A stretch of DNA of 64,000 nt from Nitratireductor sp. (lineage in GTDB: Bacteria; Pseudomonadota; Alphaproteobacteria; Rhizobiales; Rhizobiaceae), in assembly GCA_020637805.1 (NCBI GenBank), contig JACKJU010000001.1:310001-374000 (forward strand). The letters run 5' to 3'. Of the stretch, positions 45,713 to 55,132 are shown in pieces; the first letter of the stretch is position 1; the number at the start of each line of letters is the position of its first letter. A program made the translations under genes and the position numbers. Below the pieces are notes generated by a model. It did not search any database and was not told where the DNA came from. It saw only the letters and a program-made list of their open reading frames with translations.

Positions 45713-46099
45713 TCAGAGTTCCTGAGGAAGGCCGTCAGAAATCTCGTAGTAGTCGCCCTTGAATTCACAGAAGATGTGACGCTCCATCCGCAGTCCGGTT
45801 GGCTTGTCAAACGCCCCGGCAAGAATCGACGTGGAAGCCGCACTCGTGTCTTTCCAGAACAATGCCGAACCGCAGGTGCCGCAGAAACCTCGTTTCGCGC
45901 TCTGCGATGACTGGTACCATCTCAAGTGATCCAGGCCCTCGACAGTCAGGAGATCGTCCGGGCAGTTCGTGGCTGCAAAATAGTGCCCAGACTGTTTCCG
46001 GCATTGATTGCAGTGGCATGCAATCACGCCCCGCAGTTGCCCGCGCACCTGGAACCGCACATTCCCGCAAAGACAACTTCCCGAATGCGTATCCGTCAT
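45713..46099 (-). CDS. GFA family zinc protein (CENP-V/S-(hydroxymethyl)glutathione-like)
   Basis: A 128-residue protein with the GFA family Cys pattern: SCLCGNVRF, ACHCNQCRKQSGH and FCGTCGSALFW. These bind two zinc ions. Some members were assigned to formaldehyde–glutathione adduct formation, but the activity is disputed. Confidence 0.9.
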   Translation of the reverse strand: MTDTHSGSCLCGNVRFQVRGQLRGVIACHCNQCRKQSGHYFAATNCPDDLLTVEGLDHLRWYQSSQSAKRGFCGTCGSALFWKDTSAASTSILAGAFDKPTGLRMERHIFCEFKGDYYEISDGLPQEL

Positions 46100-46177
46100 C
46101 TCGATTTCTCCGAAAAAAAGACCGGCACTGCATCATGCAGAACCGGCCTTGACTTGTCCGTTCAATTTGCGCCGCTT

Positions 46178-47557
46178 CTACGCGCCCACTGCCATCTTCG
46201 GCGCTTCCTCACGGCCTTCCTGAAGCAGTTCGGCAATCAGGAATGCCAGTTCCAGCGACTGGTTGGCATTTAGCCTGGGATCGCAGTGGGTGTGATAACG
46301 GCTGGCGAGATCCTCGTCTGACACTGCGCGGGCGCCACCGGTACATTCGGTAACGTCCTTGCCTGTCATCTCGAAATGAACACCGCCCGGATAGGTTCCC
46401 TCGGCGCGGTGCACTGCGAAGAACTGCTGAACTTCGCGCAGAACACGGTCGAACGGGCGTGTCTTGTATCCGGTCGAGGAGGTGACCGTGTTGCCGTGCA
46501 TCGGGTCGCAGGACCAGACCACAACCTTGCCTTCGCGCTCGACGGCGCGAATGAGTTCCGGCAGATGCTCCTGAACCTTGTCCGCACCGAAGCGAGCAAT
46601 CAGGGTCAGACGTCCCGGCTCGTTTTCCGGGTTGAGAATGTCGATCAGTTCCAGAAGGCCGTCGGTGGTGGTTGACGGCCCGCATTTCAGGCCGATCGGG
46701 TTCTTCACGCCTCGGCAGAACTCGATATGCGCGTGATCAGGCTGGCGCGTACGGTCACCAATCCAGATCATGTGCCCGGAAGTGTCGTAATAGTCGCCCG
46801 AGGTGGAGTCGACGCGTGTCATCGCCTGCTCGTAGCCGAGCAGCAGCGCCTCGTGGCTGGTGTAGAAGTCGGTTTCGCGCAGACGGGCATACTCCTCGGC
46901 CGAAAAGCCGATTGCCTTCATGAACCGCAGGGTTTCAGTCAGCCTGCCAGCCAGTTCACGGTAGCGCTCCACCTGCGGGCTTTTCTCGACAAATCCGAGC
47001 ATCCATTCATGTACATGCTCGAGATTGGCGTAGCCGCCCTGGGCAAAGGCGCGCAACAGGTTCAGCGTGGCCGCAGACTGGCGATAGGCCATGATCTGGC
47101 GCTCCGGGTCCGGGATGCGGGCTTCCGGCGTGAACTCGGTCGAGTTGATGATATCGCCGCGATAGCTCGGCAGCGTTACATCGCCCTGCTCTTCGACGTC
47201 GGAAGAACGCGGCTTAGCAAACTGGCCCGCGATGCGCCCCACCTTCACCACCGGCTTGGAGGCGGCAAAGGTCAGGACAACCGACATCTGGAGAAAGACG
47301 CGGAAGAAATCGCGAATGTTGTCGGCATGATGCTCGGCGAAGCTCTCGGCGCAGTCACCGCCCTGAAGCAGGAAGGATTTGCCTTCCGCTACCTGGGCAA
47401 GCTGGCGCTTGAGCGCGCGAGCCTCACCTGCAAACACCAGCGGCGGAAAGCTGGACAGGCGCTTTTCGACCGTTTCAAGCGCATTGGGATCGGGATAGGT
47501 CGGCATCTGGACTCCAGGTTTGGAGCGCCACGATGCGGGTGACCAGTTATTTGACAT
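46178..47557 (-). CDS. aroG: Class II DAHP synthase (3-deoxy-7-phosphoheptulonate synthase)
   Basis: Condenses PEP with erythrose-4-phosphate, first step of the shikimate pathway. The 459-residue class II protein starts with NNWSPASWRSKPGVQMPTYP and has LLQGGDCAESFAEHHADNI, RMVRVGRIAGQF-type metal region (here VKVGRIAGQFAKPRSSD), HEALLLGYEQAMTR and WSCDPMHGNT. AAGGA precedes the ATG. Confidence 0.95.
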   Translation of the reverse strand: MSNNWSPASWRSKPGVQMPTYPDPNALETVEKRLSSFPPLVFAGEARALKRQLAQVAEGKSFLLQGGDCAESFAEHHADNIRDFFRVFLQMSVVLTFAASKPVVKVGRIAGQFAKPRSSDVEEQGDVTLPSYRGDIINSTEFTPEARIPDPERQIMAYRQSAATLNLLRAFAQGGYANLEHVHEWMLGFVEKSPQVERYRELAGRLTETLRFMKAIGFSAEEYARLRETDFYTSHEALLLGYEQAMTRVDSTSGDYYDTSGHMIWIGDRTRQPDHAHIEFCRGVKNPIGLKCGPSTTTDGLLELIDILNPENEPGRLTLIARFGADKVQEHLPELIRAVEREGKVVVWSCDPMHGNTVTSSTGYKTRPFDRVLREVQQFFAVHRAEGTYPGGVHFEMTGKDVTECTGGARAVSDEDLASRYHTHCDPRLNANQSLELAFLIAELLQEGREEAPKMAVGA

Positions 47558-47718
47558 TGTTCCAATCCTTATTGTTCAGGCACATTATGTTACGCCGATA
47601 TCGTTTCAGGCGCGGGTTATAGGCAAAGCACGTCGCCAATACCAGAAAAAACGGGCAAAAATAGCCTATTGGATGATTTGCAGCGAATACCGGCGAAACC
47701 GTGCCGGATGATGCTGCC

Positions 47719-48318
47719 TCAGGCTTCAGGCCTTTCGAAACGCACCCCGGCATTTCGCAGCAATCCGTCGAAGAACCCTGCCATGTCTGCATCGATTGGC
47801 ACCGCGCGGCCATAGCGTGGCTTTTCGCGGTCACAGATCATGGCCCGTTCAAATCCCTGCGTTGTCTGAATGAAGTTTTCGAGGCCCGCCTCGCCGTGCT
47901 CTGCCAGAAAACCGGCCAGAACCGTGTCCAGATAGGACTGCAGAAGCCGTGTTTCTCCAGCATTCACCGGAGGCGGATGGCCGACATAGACATAGATCTC
48001 CTCGGGCAGATCTGACGGCCGGCGGGTTCCAAAGCCAAGACTTTCCCGTGATATCCGGACGCGATCGTAACGTTTCTCGCGCAGGTCCAGATCGGGGAGA
48101 ACCGAACGGTCGTCAACGACCAGCATTCCCGAGATCGTGGTGCCGGGTGCCTCGTGCACACTGAGAAGCGCAACACCTGGCGGAATGTCGTCCCCCCTGC
48201 TCTGCCAGTGACGCCGCCAACCGGAGAGGTGTGCAGGATACAGACCCTGGTGATTTTCGGTCAGGGTTTTACGGTTCACGAGGGAACCGTATCCGAAATA
48301 GGCAATCAATCCGTCCAT
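47719..48318 (-). CDS. Gamma-glutamylcyclotransferase family protein
   Basis: A 199-residue protein with the GGCT fold: YFGYGSLVNRKTL near the N-terminus and a downstream ELDLREKRYDRVRI-like acidic loop (DLDLREKRYD). Family members act on gamma-glutamyl peptides or glutathione. It starts 15 nt after gor, so the two likely form a glutathione operon. Confidence 0.87.
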   Translation of the reverse strand: MDGLIAYFGYGSLVNRKTLTENHQGLYPAHLSGWRRHWQSRGDDIPPGVALLSVHEAPGTTISGMLVVDDRSVLPDLDLREKRYDRVRISRESLGFGTRRPSDLPEEIYVYVGHPPPVNAGETRLLQSYLDTVLAGFLAEHGEAGLENFIQTTQGFERAMICDREKPRYGRAVPIDADMAGFFDGLLRNAGVRFERPEA

Positions 48319-48333
48319 GTTCGACCCGGCGCT

Positions 48334-49725
48334 TCAGTCTTGGCGCACACCGTCGACGACGCGATAACTGGGGCTGTACATGGTGACCAGCTCCTCGGCC
48401 GCGGTCGGATGAACAGCCATGGTCCTGTCGAAGTCTTCCTTTCGCGCGCCCATTTTCATGGCGACACCAAGAAGCTGGGCCATTTCACCGGAATCCGGGC
48501 CTACGATGTGAACACCGATCACCTTTCCGGAATCCGCATCCTCAATGATCTTCATGAGCATCTTCTCGTCGCGTCCGGGAAGAATGTACTTCATTGGCCT
48601 GAACGTGGCCTTGTAAACGTTAAGGTTCGGAAAGCGCTCAGCCGCCTCTTCTTCTCCCAGGCCGACGGTGCCGATCTCAGGCTGGGAAAACACGGCCGTC
48701 GGCACAAGTGCATGGTCAGGCATGGTGGGGTTATCGCGGTAGACGGTGTCGATGAAGCACATTGCCTCATGGATCGCCACCGGCGTGAGGTTGACGCGGT
48801 CTGTTACGTCACCCACCGCGTAGATCGATTCCACATTGGTCCTGGAATACTCATCGACGACGATTTCGCCATCCCATTTCAATTCCACACCGGCCTCGCG
48901 AAGGCCGAGCGAACCCGTATTGGGGATGCGACCCGCAGCCAGCAATACCTGGTCGGCTTCGAGCACTTCGCCACCGGTCAATGTCACCTTGCGCTTCCCG
49001 CTTTCGAGCAGCTCGACCTTGCCGATATTGTTTTCGGTGTGGAAGGCGATGCCCTTCTTGGTCATCTCGCCGTGGAGGTGCGCGCGTACATCGCCATCGA
49101 AACCGCGAAGGATCTCCGTTCCACGCAGAACGACGGAAACCTGCGTTCCCAGTTGCGCGAAGATGCAGGCGAACTCGAGCGCGATATAGCCAGCCCCCAA
49201 TATCACCATCGAGCGGGGAAATTCCGCAAGGTCAAACACATCGTCCGAAACGATGCAGTGTTCGTGACCAGCTATGCGGGTCATGGGATTGGGCCTTCCG
49301 CCCACTGCCACCAGGATTTTCTCCGCAGAAACCTCCCTGCCGGAGGCCTCGAGCCTCACGGTGTTGGGACCCGTAACGCTGGCGCGCTCATGGAACATTT
49401 CCGCGCCATTGTTCTCAAGACCCTTCTGATAGATTCCCTCGAGCCTTGCGATCTCCTTGTCCTTGGCAGCGACGAACCGGCTCCAGTCAAAAGATGTCTC
49501 ACCAACGCTCCAGCCGTAGCCAGACGCATCCTCGAGATACTTGGGATAATGCGACGCATAGACCATCAGTTTCTTGGGAACGCAGCCGCGAATGACGCAG
49601 GTCCCGCCAAAACGCGATTCCTCGGCAACGGCAACCTTCTTTCCAAGCGAGGCGGCAACACGCCCTGCCCGTACACCACCCGAACCGCCACCAATCACGA
49701 AGAGGTCGTAGTCAAACTCGGCCAT
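48334..49725 (-). CDS. gor: Glutathione-disulfide reductase
   Basis: Reduces GSSG with NADPH in the cytosol. The 463-residue flavoprotein has FVIGGGSGGVRAGRVAA, the redox disulfide GGTCVIRGCVPKK, the NADP motif GAGYIALEFACIF, YAVGDVTDRVNLTPVAI and the C-terminal HPTAAEELVTMY catalytic His. It is in a minus-strand run rpiA–DUF2059–gor–GGCT. Confidence 0.95.
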   Translation of the reverse strand: MAEFDYDLFVIGGGSGGVRAGRVAASLGKKVAVAEESRFGGTCVIRGCVPKKLMVYASHYPKYLEDASGYGWSVGETSFDWSRFVAAKDKEIARLEGIYQKGLENNGAEMFHERASVTGPNTVRLEASGREVSAEKILVAVGGRPNPMTRIAGHEHCIVSDDVFDLAEFPRSMVILGAGYIALEFACIFAQLGTQVSVVLRGTEILRGFDGDVRAHLHGEMTKKGIAFHTENNIGKVELLESGKRKVTLTGGEVLEADQVLLAAGRIPNTGSLGLREAGVELKWDGEIVVDEYSRTNVESIYAVGDVTDRVNLTPVAIHEAMCFIDTVYRDNPTMPDHALVPTAVFSQPEIGTVGLGEEEAAERFPNLNVYKATFRPMKYILPGRDEKMLMKIIEDADSGKVIGVHIVGPDSGEMAQLLGVAMKMGARKEDFDRTMAVHPTAAEELVTMYSPSYRVVDGVRQD

Positions 49726-49750
49726 TGCGCCATTCCCTGAAATGCAGAAA

Positions 49751-49780
49751 AGAAAAACCCGGCAGTTGGTGCCTGCCGGG
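49751..49780 (-). terminator. Terminator after the DUF2059 gene
   Basis: CCCGGCAG (49758–49765) with CTGCCGGG (49773–49780); on the minus strand followed by TTTTTCTTTT. It splits rpiA–DUF2059 from gor, so gor may have its own promoter or read-through transcription. Confidence 0.75.
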
Positions 49781-49805
49781 CCAAATCATTGTCGTTCGCA
49801 AAGGC

Positions 49806-50333
49806 CTATTTCAAGCCTGCAGCAGAAAGATTTTCGCTGACTGCCGTTGCAAGGTCGCGCTGTATGCCGGCCGCCCAAACCTTGGCTGCGCGATCAACCT
49901 CGCGCATGACGATCGGCGATTGCTTGACGAATTTCTTGCCGGCTTCCGAATTGAAGAAATCGGAAATCTCGTTGAGTTCCGTTTCAGAGAAATTCGCGGC
50001 GTAGATCTTGACCAGTTCCTTTTCCAGGTCTGCCCGGCGAGGTGCAAGTTTCAATGCCTGCTCATCGACAATCGCCGTGATTTCGGCGTCCTTGTCCGGA
50101 CGGTTGGAAATCAGGTCAGCCTTGGCCGACTGGCTCATCTGGAGCAGGATGCTATCAAACTTGCGGCTCGTTCCCGTAACCGCCAAGGTTTTTTCCGCTG
50201 CGGCCAGGTGCGACGCGGAGATATCCTGTGCAACTGCAGGGCCAGGCATCGCTGCGGCAACGACCAGGAAACCACAGACGACCGCCACCCTTGCGAGGTC
50301 TGTCTGTTTCCGTGCACGCTCAAAAATACTCAT
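49806..50333 (-). CDS. DUF2059 exported protein
   Basis: A 175-residue secreted protein; signal peptide ends near AMPGPAVAQ. The DUF2059 core (IYAANFSETELNEISDFFNSEAGKKF, then MREVDRAAKVWA) is all helical. The function is unknown. It lies between rpiA and gor as commonly in Hyphomicrobiales. Confidence 0.88.
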   Translation of the reverse strand: MSIFERARKQTDLARVAVVCGFLVVAAAMPGPAVAQDISASHLAAAEKTLAVTGTSRKFDSILLQMSQSAKADLISNRPDKDAEITAIVDEQALKLAPRRADLEKELVKIYAANFSETELNEISDFFNSEAGKKFVKQSPIVMREVDRAAKVWAAGIQRDLATAVSENLSAAGLK

Positions 50334-50398
50334 GTGACAATCCTGTTCTCGATTTTTCTGCCTGATCTGCAGCCCCCGGCAGACCAGTGATCTTCATT

Positions 50399-51100
50399 TC
50401 AACCTTCGACTTGCGGCCTTATTACATCGACGCCGTCCCTCGAAGCAACCACTGCCAGACTTGCGATGCCCAGAAACAGCCCATGCTGGACCACCCCCGG
50501 TATCTCCTTGAGTCCGTCGGCAAGCGCTTTTGAATCAGGAATACGGCCAAATGATGCATCGAGAATGACATGGCCGCCATCCGTTACAAAAGGATCGGCT
50601 TCACCGCCGCGCAATGCGATTTCCCCGGTCAGGCCAAGCGAATCCGCCAGTTTGCGAACGCCTACACGGGTAGCGCCAAGTCCGAAGCGGTTTACCTCGA
50701 TTGGCAACGGAAACGCGCCCAGAGTCTCGACCAGCTTTGAACTGTCTGCGATCACAATCATCGTTTTCGATGCACAAGCGACGATCTTCTCGCGCAGCAA
50801 CGCACCACCGCCGCCCTTGATCAGGTTCAGGGCCGGATCGATCTCGTCGGCACCGTCCACAGTGATGTCAAGTTCGGGCATTTCCTCAAGCGTGGCTAGC
50901 GGAACGCCTAGTTCCTCGCATAGCGCCCTGGAACGCTCCGAAGTGGGAACGCCGACGACCTCGAAACCGTCCTTTACCGCTGCTGCGAGGATGCGGATGA
51001 ATTCGTCAGCCGTAGAACCGGTGCCGATGCCAAGCCGCACGCCGCTTTCAAGTTCGTCGAAGGCAGCCTGAGCGGCCCGGATCTTGAGTTCGAGAGACAT
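50399..51100 (-). CDS. rpiA: Ribose-5-phosphate isomerase A
   Basis: Interconverts ribose-5-P and ribulose-5-P in the pentose phosphate pathway. The 233-residue protein has GIGTGSTADEFI (phosphate loop), TVDGADEIDPALNLIKGGGGALLREK and a C-terminal VIRPQ. Divergent from gph. Confidence 0.95.
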   Translation of the reverse strand: MSLELKIRAAQAAFDELESGVRLGIGTGSTADEFIRILAAAVKDGFEVVGVPTSERSRALCEELGVPLATLEEMPELDITVDGADEIDPALNLIKGGGGALLREKIVACASKTMIVIADSSKLVETLGAFPLPIEVNRFGLGATRVGVRKLADSLGLTGEIALRGGEADPFVTDGGHVILDASFGRIPDSKALADGLKEIPGVVQHGLFLGIASLAVVASRDGVDVIRPQVEG

Positions 51101-51455
51101 GTCGATTTCCCCGTTTCTGGCCCAGTTATCGGCTCTGTTTCTGGCCGCTCTTGCACGGCTCTGTCAAACGCGTTAGAGCAAATTCGATTTTGACGAAACC
51201 GGCAAAATCGAAATGCGCAAGTGAATTCAGTAGCCTGCTGAGGCTGTCCGTTTACACCCAAAGGTGAAACGCGCTAGCTGGCTATCATGGCAACCCGGTA
51301 CAATCCAGAGCGCCAGCCCACACGTTTGTGCATATGTATCTGCTGCGGGCAACGTGACAATGCGCCCTGCCCACAATTGCCAACAATCATTGCGGCAGCT
51401 TCGCAAGCTTTCGACACAAACCGGCCACGGAATCAAGGGAACGGCGGCAAAAGGC
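51101..51455. other. rpiA–gph divergent region
   Basis: No gene; it contains repeat copy 2 (51171–51275) and the promoters of rpiA and gph. The open frame upstream of the gph start in this stretch has no family similarity. Confidence 0.4.
51171..51275 (-). repeat. Two-hairpin intergenic repeat, copy 2
   Basis: Inverted relative to copies 1 and 3. TTCGATTTT (51183–51191) pairs with AAAATCGAA (51204–51212), followed by GTGAATTC, CAGCAGGC-like middle and a TTTACACC…GGTGAAAC hairpin (51250–51270). Confidence 0.75.
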
Positions 51456-52121
51456 ATGGAACTGAAAACGGCAGTCATATTCGATCTGGACGGAACCATC
51501 GCCGACACGCGTCCTGATCTCGTAGCCGCGCTCAACGCCTGTCTGCGGCCGCACGGTTTCCGAGAAGTGGCGGTCAGGGAGATCGGGCATGCGGCCGGAC
51601 ATGGTTCGCTGGCCATGATTGACGCTGCCTGCCGTATGCAAGATCGCGTAATCTCCCCGGAGGAACGCATCGCTGCGCAACAACGGTTTCTTGCGCACTA
51701 CGAAGCCAACATTGCCGTCGACACCCGTCTGTTTCCGGGCATCGAGAAAACAATGGATTACATATGCTCACTGGGTATGGAGCTGGCGGTCTGCACGAAC
51801 AAACCCGAACGGCTGGCGTTGCAACTGATGGGGGCACTTGGAATACGCGACCGGTTCGCCGCGATCACTGGCGGCGATACATTCGCATTTCGAAAGCCCG
51901 ATGGCCGTCATCTGACCGCAACACTGGAGCGTGCGGACGCCAATCGCGGCCTGATGGTGGGCGACACCGTGACCGACCTTGATGCTGCACGCTCGGCAGA
52001 CATGCCGGTGGTGCTCGTCGATTTCGGCTACAGCAGCGTTCGCGTCGATACGCTTGGCCCTGATGCAATCATCAGCCATTTCGACCAGCTTGCAGATGAA
52101 ATCGGAAGGCTCCTGGGCTGA
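51456..52121 (+). CDS. gph: Phosphoglycolate phosphatase (HAD family)
   Basis: A 221-residue HAD phosphatase: nucleophile motif VIFDLDGTIADTRPD, motif II AVCTNKPE, motif III Lys near FRKPDG and motif IV VGDTVTDLDAARSADMP. Salvages 2-phosphoglycolate. The ATG 51456 has AAAAGG upstream; adjacency to rpiA is typical of the order. Confidence 0.9.
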   Translation: MELKTAVIFDLDGTIADTRPDLVAALNACLRPHGFREVAVREIGHAAGHGSLAMIDAACRMQDRVISPEERIAAQQRFLAHYEANIAVDTRLFPGIEKTMDYICSLGMELAVCTNKPERLALQLMGALGIRDRFAAITGGDTFAFRKPDGRHLTATLERADANRGLMVGDTVTDLDAARSADMPVVLVDFGYSSVRVDTLGPDAIISHFDQLADEIGRLLG

Positions 52122-52442
52122 ACGAATAAACATGCCTGGGTACCGGGCAGATAGGATCAATGCTCGTTACATCGATGATGGATCGTGCGTCAGCCATGCA
52201 ATGAGCCGGTCTGTTTGAATCGATTCAAGCGAAAAAGCTGCAAAATCGGTGTCTTTCACCTACCGCATGCCCGATGCATCTTTTTTTGCCTTGCGGAAGA
52301 TGCTCTAAAACGCCGCGAGACCCTTGCTCCCTCTTGGCGCAAGGAAATGTCTCAACTGGCGACTGGCTCAATTGGCGCATACCGGACTTTCCGATCTCCC
52401 TGAAATCGGAACAGTGCGGGCACATTCCTGAAAGGTGCAGGC
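52122..52442. other. gph–fumA intergenic region
   Basis: No gene is supported. It contains the 14-bp palindrome at 52215–52228 and an 8-nt T run at about 52277–52284 preceded by a weak GCAT…ATGC dyad, possibly the gph terminator. Confidence 0.4.
52215..52228. promoter_or_regulatory. Perfect palindrome with two abutting GANTC sites
   Basis: TTGAATCGATTCAA reads the same on both strands and consists of two GANTC sites back to back (GAATC, GATTC). GANTC is the CcrM methylation target in alphaproteobacteria. It lies ~215 nt before the fumA start. Confidence 0.45.
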
Positions 52443-54056
52443 ATGACGAAGGCTTTCGAACTCTTTCCCCTTGGCGAAGACGACACTCCCTACCGCAAGC
52501 TTACCGGCGAACATGTGGGACAGGCCGAGTTCGACGGGGAAACGATCCTGACAGTCGGGGAAGAAGCCATACGCATGCTGACCGAGCAGGCTTTCATGGA
52601 TATCAACCATCTTCTGCGCCCGGGCCACCTGAAGCAGCTTGCATCGATCCTCGACGACCCGGAAGCCACCGACAACGACAAGTTCGTTGCCTACGACCTG
52701 CTCAAGAACGCAAATATCGCTGCCGGCGGTGTCCTGCCGATGTGCCAGGATACGGGTACGGGTATCGTCATGGGCAAGAAGGGCCGCAGGGTCTGGACCA
52801 AGGGCGGCGACGAGGCTGCAATCAGCGCGGGCGTTCTTGGTGCCTATGAAAAGCGCAACCTGCGATACTCCCAGCTTGCTCCGATCTCGATGTTCGAGGA
52901 AAAGAACACGCGCAACAACCTACCGGCCCAGATCGATATCTATGCCGAAGGCGAGGACGCCTACAAGTTCCTGTTTGTCGCCAAGGGCGGCGGTTCGGCC
53001 AACAAGACCTTCCTGTTCCAGGGCACCCCGTCCCTTCTGACCCACGACCGGATGGTGGAATTCATCGCCGAGAAGATCCTGACACTCGGCACGGCTGCCT
53101 GCCCGCCCTACCACCTGGCGATCGTGATCGGCGGCATGTCGGCGGAACAGAACCTGAAAACCGTCAAGCTTGCCTCGACGCGCTATCTCGACACGCTGCC
53201 CACTTCCGGCTCGGAAGACGGCCATGCCTTCCGCGATGTCGAAATGGAGGCCGAAATCCACAAGCTTACCCAGGCGACCGGCGTCGGAGCGCAGTTCGGC
53301 GGCAAGTATTTCTGTCACGATGTCCGCATCATCCGCCTGCCCCGCCATGGCGCATCGTTGCCCATCGGGATCGGAGTTTCCTGCTCTGCGGACCGTCAGG
53401 CCAAGGGCAAGATCACGAAGGACGGCGTCTTCCTGGAGCAGCTCGATACCGATCCGTCGAAATACATGCCGGACGTCACCGATGCACATCTGGGTGGGAG
53501 CGTCGTCAATATCGATCTCAACCGACCGATGAAGGACATACTCGCCGAGCTTTCACAGCATCCGGTCAAGACGCGGTTGTCGCTTACAGGAACCATCATT
53601 GTCGCCCGCGACCTGGCACACGCGAAAATTCGCGAGAAGCTAGAGTCAGGCGGCGAAATGCCCGACTATTTCAAGGATCATCCCGTCTATTACGCAGGAC
53701 CGGCCAAGACGCCGGAAGGCATGCCCTCTGGTTCCTTCGGTCCAACCACCGCGGGCCGCATGGACTCCTATGTCGATCAGTTCCAGTCTTTCGGCGGCTC
53801 GATGGTAATGCTCGCCAAGGGTAACCGGTCCAAACAGGTACGTGACGCCTGTGCCCGCCACGGCGGCTTCTACCTGGGCTCCATTGGCGGGCCTGCTGCC
53901 CGTCTTGCACAGGACTGCATCAAGAAGGTTGAGGTTCTGGAGTATCCCGAGCTGGGCATGGAAGCCATCTGGAAGATCGAAGTTGTTGATTTTCCCGCCT
54001 TTATCGTCATCGACGACAAGGGCAACGACTTCTTCAAGGAACTCAACCTGAGCTGA
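52443..54056 (+). CDS. fumA: Class I fumarate hydratase
   Basis: An Fe-S-dependent fumarase of the TCA cycle, 537 residues. It has GGVLPMCQDTGTG (cluster Cys), KGGGSANKTFLFQ, LGTAACPPYHLAIVIGG (second Cys), the SCSADRQAKGKIT region, and C-terminal beta domain with GPTTAGRMDSYVDQFQ. It is oxygen-sensitive by family. AAGGTG precedes the ATG. Confidence 0.95.
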   Translation: MTKAFELFPLGEDDTPYRKLTGEHVGQAEFDGETILTVGEEAIRMLTEQAFMDINHLLRPGHLKQLASILDDPEATDNDKFVAYDLLKNANIAAGGVLPMCQDTGTGIVMGKKGRRVWTKGGDEAAISAGVLGAYEKRNLRYSQLAPISMFEEKNTRNNLPAQIDIYAEGEDAYKFLFVAKGGGSANKTFLFQGTPSLLTHDRMVEFIAEKILTLGTAACPPYHLAIVIGGMSAEQNLKTVKLASTRYLDTLPTSGSEDGHAFRDVEMEAEIHKLTQATGVGAQFGGKYFCHDVRIIRLPRHGASLPIGIGVSCSADRQAKGKITKDGVFLEQLDTDPSKYMPDVTDAHLGGSVVNIDLNRPMKDILAELSQHPVKTRLSLTGTIIVARDLAHAKIREKLESGGEMPDYFKDHPVYYAGPAKTPEGMPSGSFGPTTAGRMDSYVDQFQSFGGSMVMLAKGNRSKQVRDACARHGGFYLGSIGGPAARLAQDCIKKVEVLEYPELGMEAIWKIEVVDFPAFIVIDDKGNDFFKELNLS

Positions 54057-54105
54057 TCCGGCGTATTCCGGCGGCGCCAAGCGCGCAGAAGAAACCCTAC
54101 GGGAT

Positions 54106-55074
54106 TCAGCGGCGGATCAGGTTTTCCGGCGTGCTGCCGGAGGCGATGGCATTGATGTTGCCCGCAATCGTCTGGCGGCGGCGCTGAACCGTTCCAAACG
54201 TCCAGCCCGACATGTGAGGGGTCATCACCACATTGTCCAGTTCCCGGAATGGCAGGACAGATGGTTGCGGCGCCGGATTTTCGGCATTCGGATAGACGTA
54301 CCAGGTATCCACGATGGCGCCGCCAATGTGCTTTTCCTTGAGAGCATCGTAGAGTGCCTTCTCATCGATCACGGCACCACGACCGACATTGACGACAATG
54401 CCGTCCCTGCGCATCGCCGAAAGCTCTGCTTCGCCGATGAGACTGCGGGTATTTTCTGCCAGTGGCAGGGTGTTGACGATGATGTCAGCCGATCCCATGA
54501 ATTCCCGCAGTCGGTCGAGCGTGAATACGTCATCCGCTCCATCCACTGAAACCGCACTGCGGTTTGCAACGGTCATCCGCATCCCGAATGCACGGGCCCG
54601 GGCCGCCAGTGTCTTGCCGATATGCCCGAAGCCCAGAATGCCGATGGTCTGCATGCCCAGTTCGCTGCGCAATCTGGCCGGGCCACCTGCCCACCATGTC
54701 CAATCGCCTTTTCTCAGCCCGCTGTCAGCCTCTGCCAGTGGTACGTGGCGGGCCAGCAAGGCAGCAAAGACGTATTCAGCAATGGCGTTTTCGTGGCCGA
54801 AGCAGTTGCACAACGCCGCAGTGGACGGAAGCGCCTCAAGATCTATCCCGTCATACCCGGCGCCAGGCACCTGGTAGAGTTTGAGATTGTGCGGAACAGG
54901 TGTAGTCTTGTTGAAACTGATGCCAACGATCACGTCTCCAGAGCGGTAGGTTTCGATGTCTTCCGCGCTTTCGAGAACATCGGGAAGAACGACCAACTCG
55001 TGCTCGTCCGACAGGAGTTCCTCCATCGTTTCGCGAAACGTGGATGCGTTCTTGCCGTGGAATACAATTTTCAT
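54106..55074 (-). CDS. D-isomer-specific 2-hydroxyacid dehydrogenase family protein
   Basis: A 322-residue NAD(P)-dependent enzyme: Rossmann motif GILGFGHIGKTLAARARAFG, VNVGRGAVIDEKAL with catalytic Arg, and HMSGWTFGT with the active-site His (formate-dehydrogenase-like order). The N-terminal domain carries YQVPGAGYDGIDL. Substrate unknown. The frame is open 65 codons further upstream, without similarity; the chosen ATG (55074) gives normal length. Confidence 0.9.
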   Translation of the reverse strand: MKIVFHGKNASTFRETMEELLSDEHELVVLPDVLESAEDIETYRSGDVIVGISFNKTTPVPHNLKLYQVPGAGYDGIDLEALPSTAALCNCFGHENAIAEYVFAALLARHVPLAEADSGLRKGDWTWWAGGPARLRSELGMQTIGILGFGHIGKTLAARARAFGMRMTVANRSAVSVDGADDVFTLDRLREFMGSADIIVNTLPLAENTRSLIGEAELSAMRRDGIVVNVGRGAVIDEKALYDALKEKHIGGAIVDTWYVYPNAENPAPQPSVLPFRELDNVVMTPHMSGWTFGTVQRRRQTIAGNINAIASGSTPENLIRR

Positions 55075-55132
55075 GGAATAATTACCCGGACGGATTTGCC
55101 GACTCATTGACTGGTACGGCCACCAATACGCC

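Noticed and set aside
48154..49740. 528-codon plus-strand open frame opposite gor
   Set aside because: Entirely antisense to glutathione reductase, no family features.
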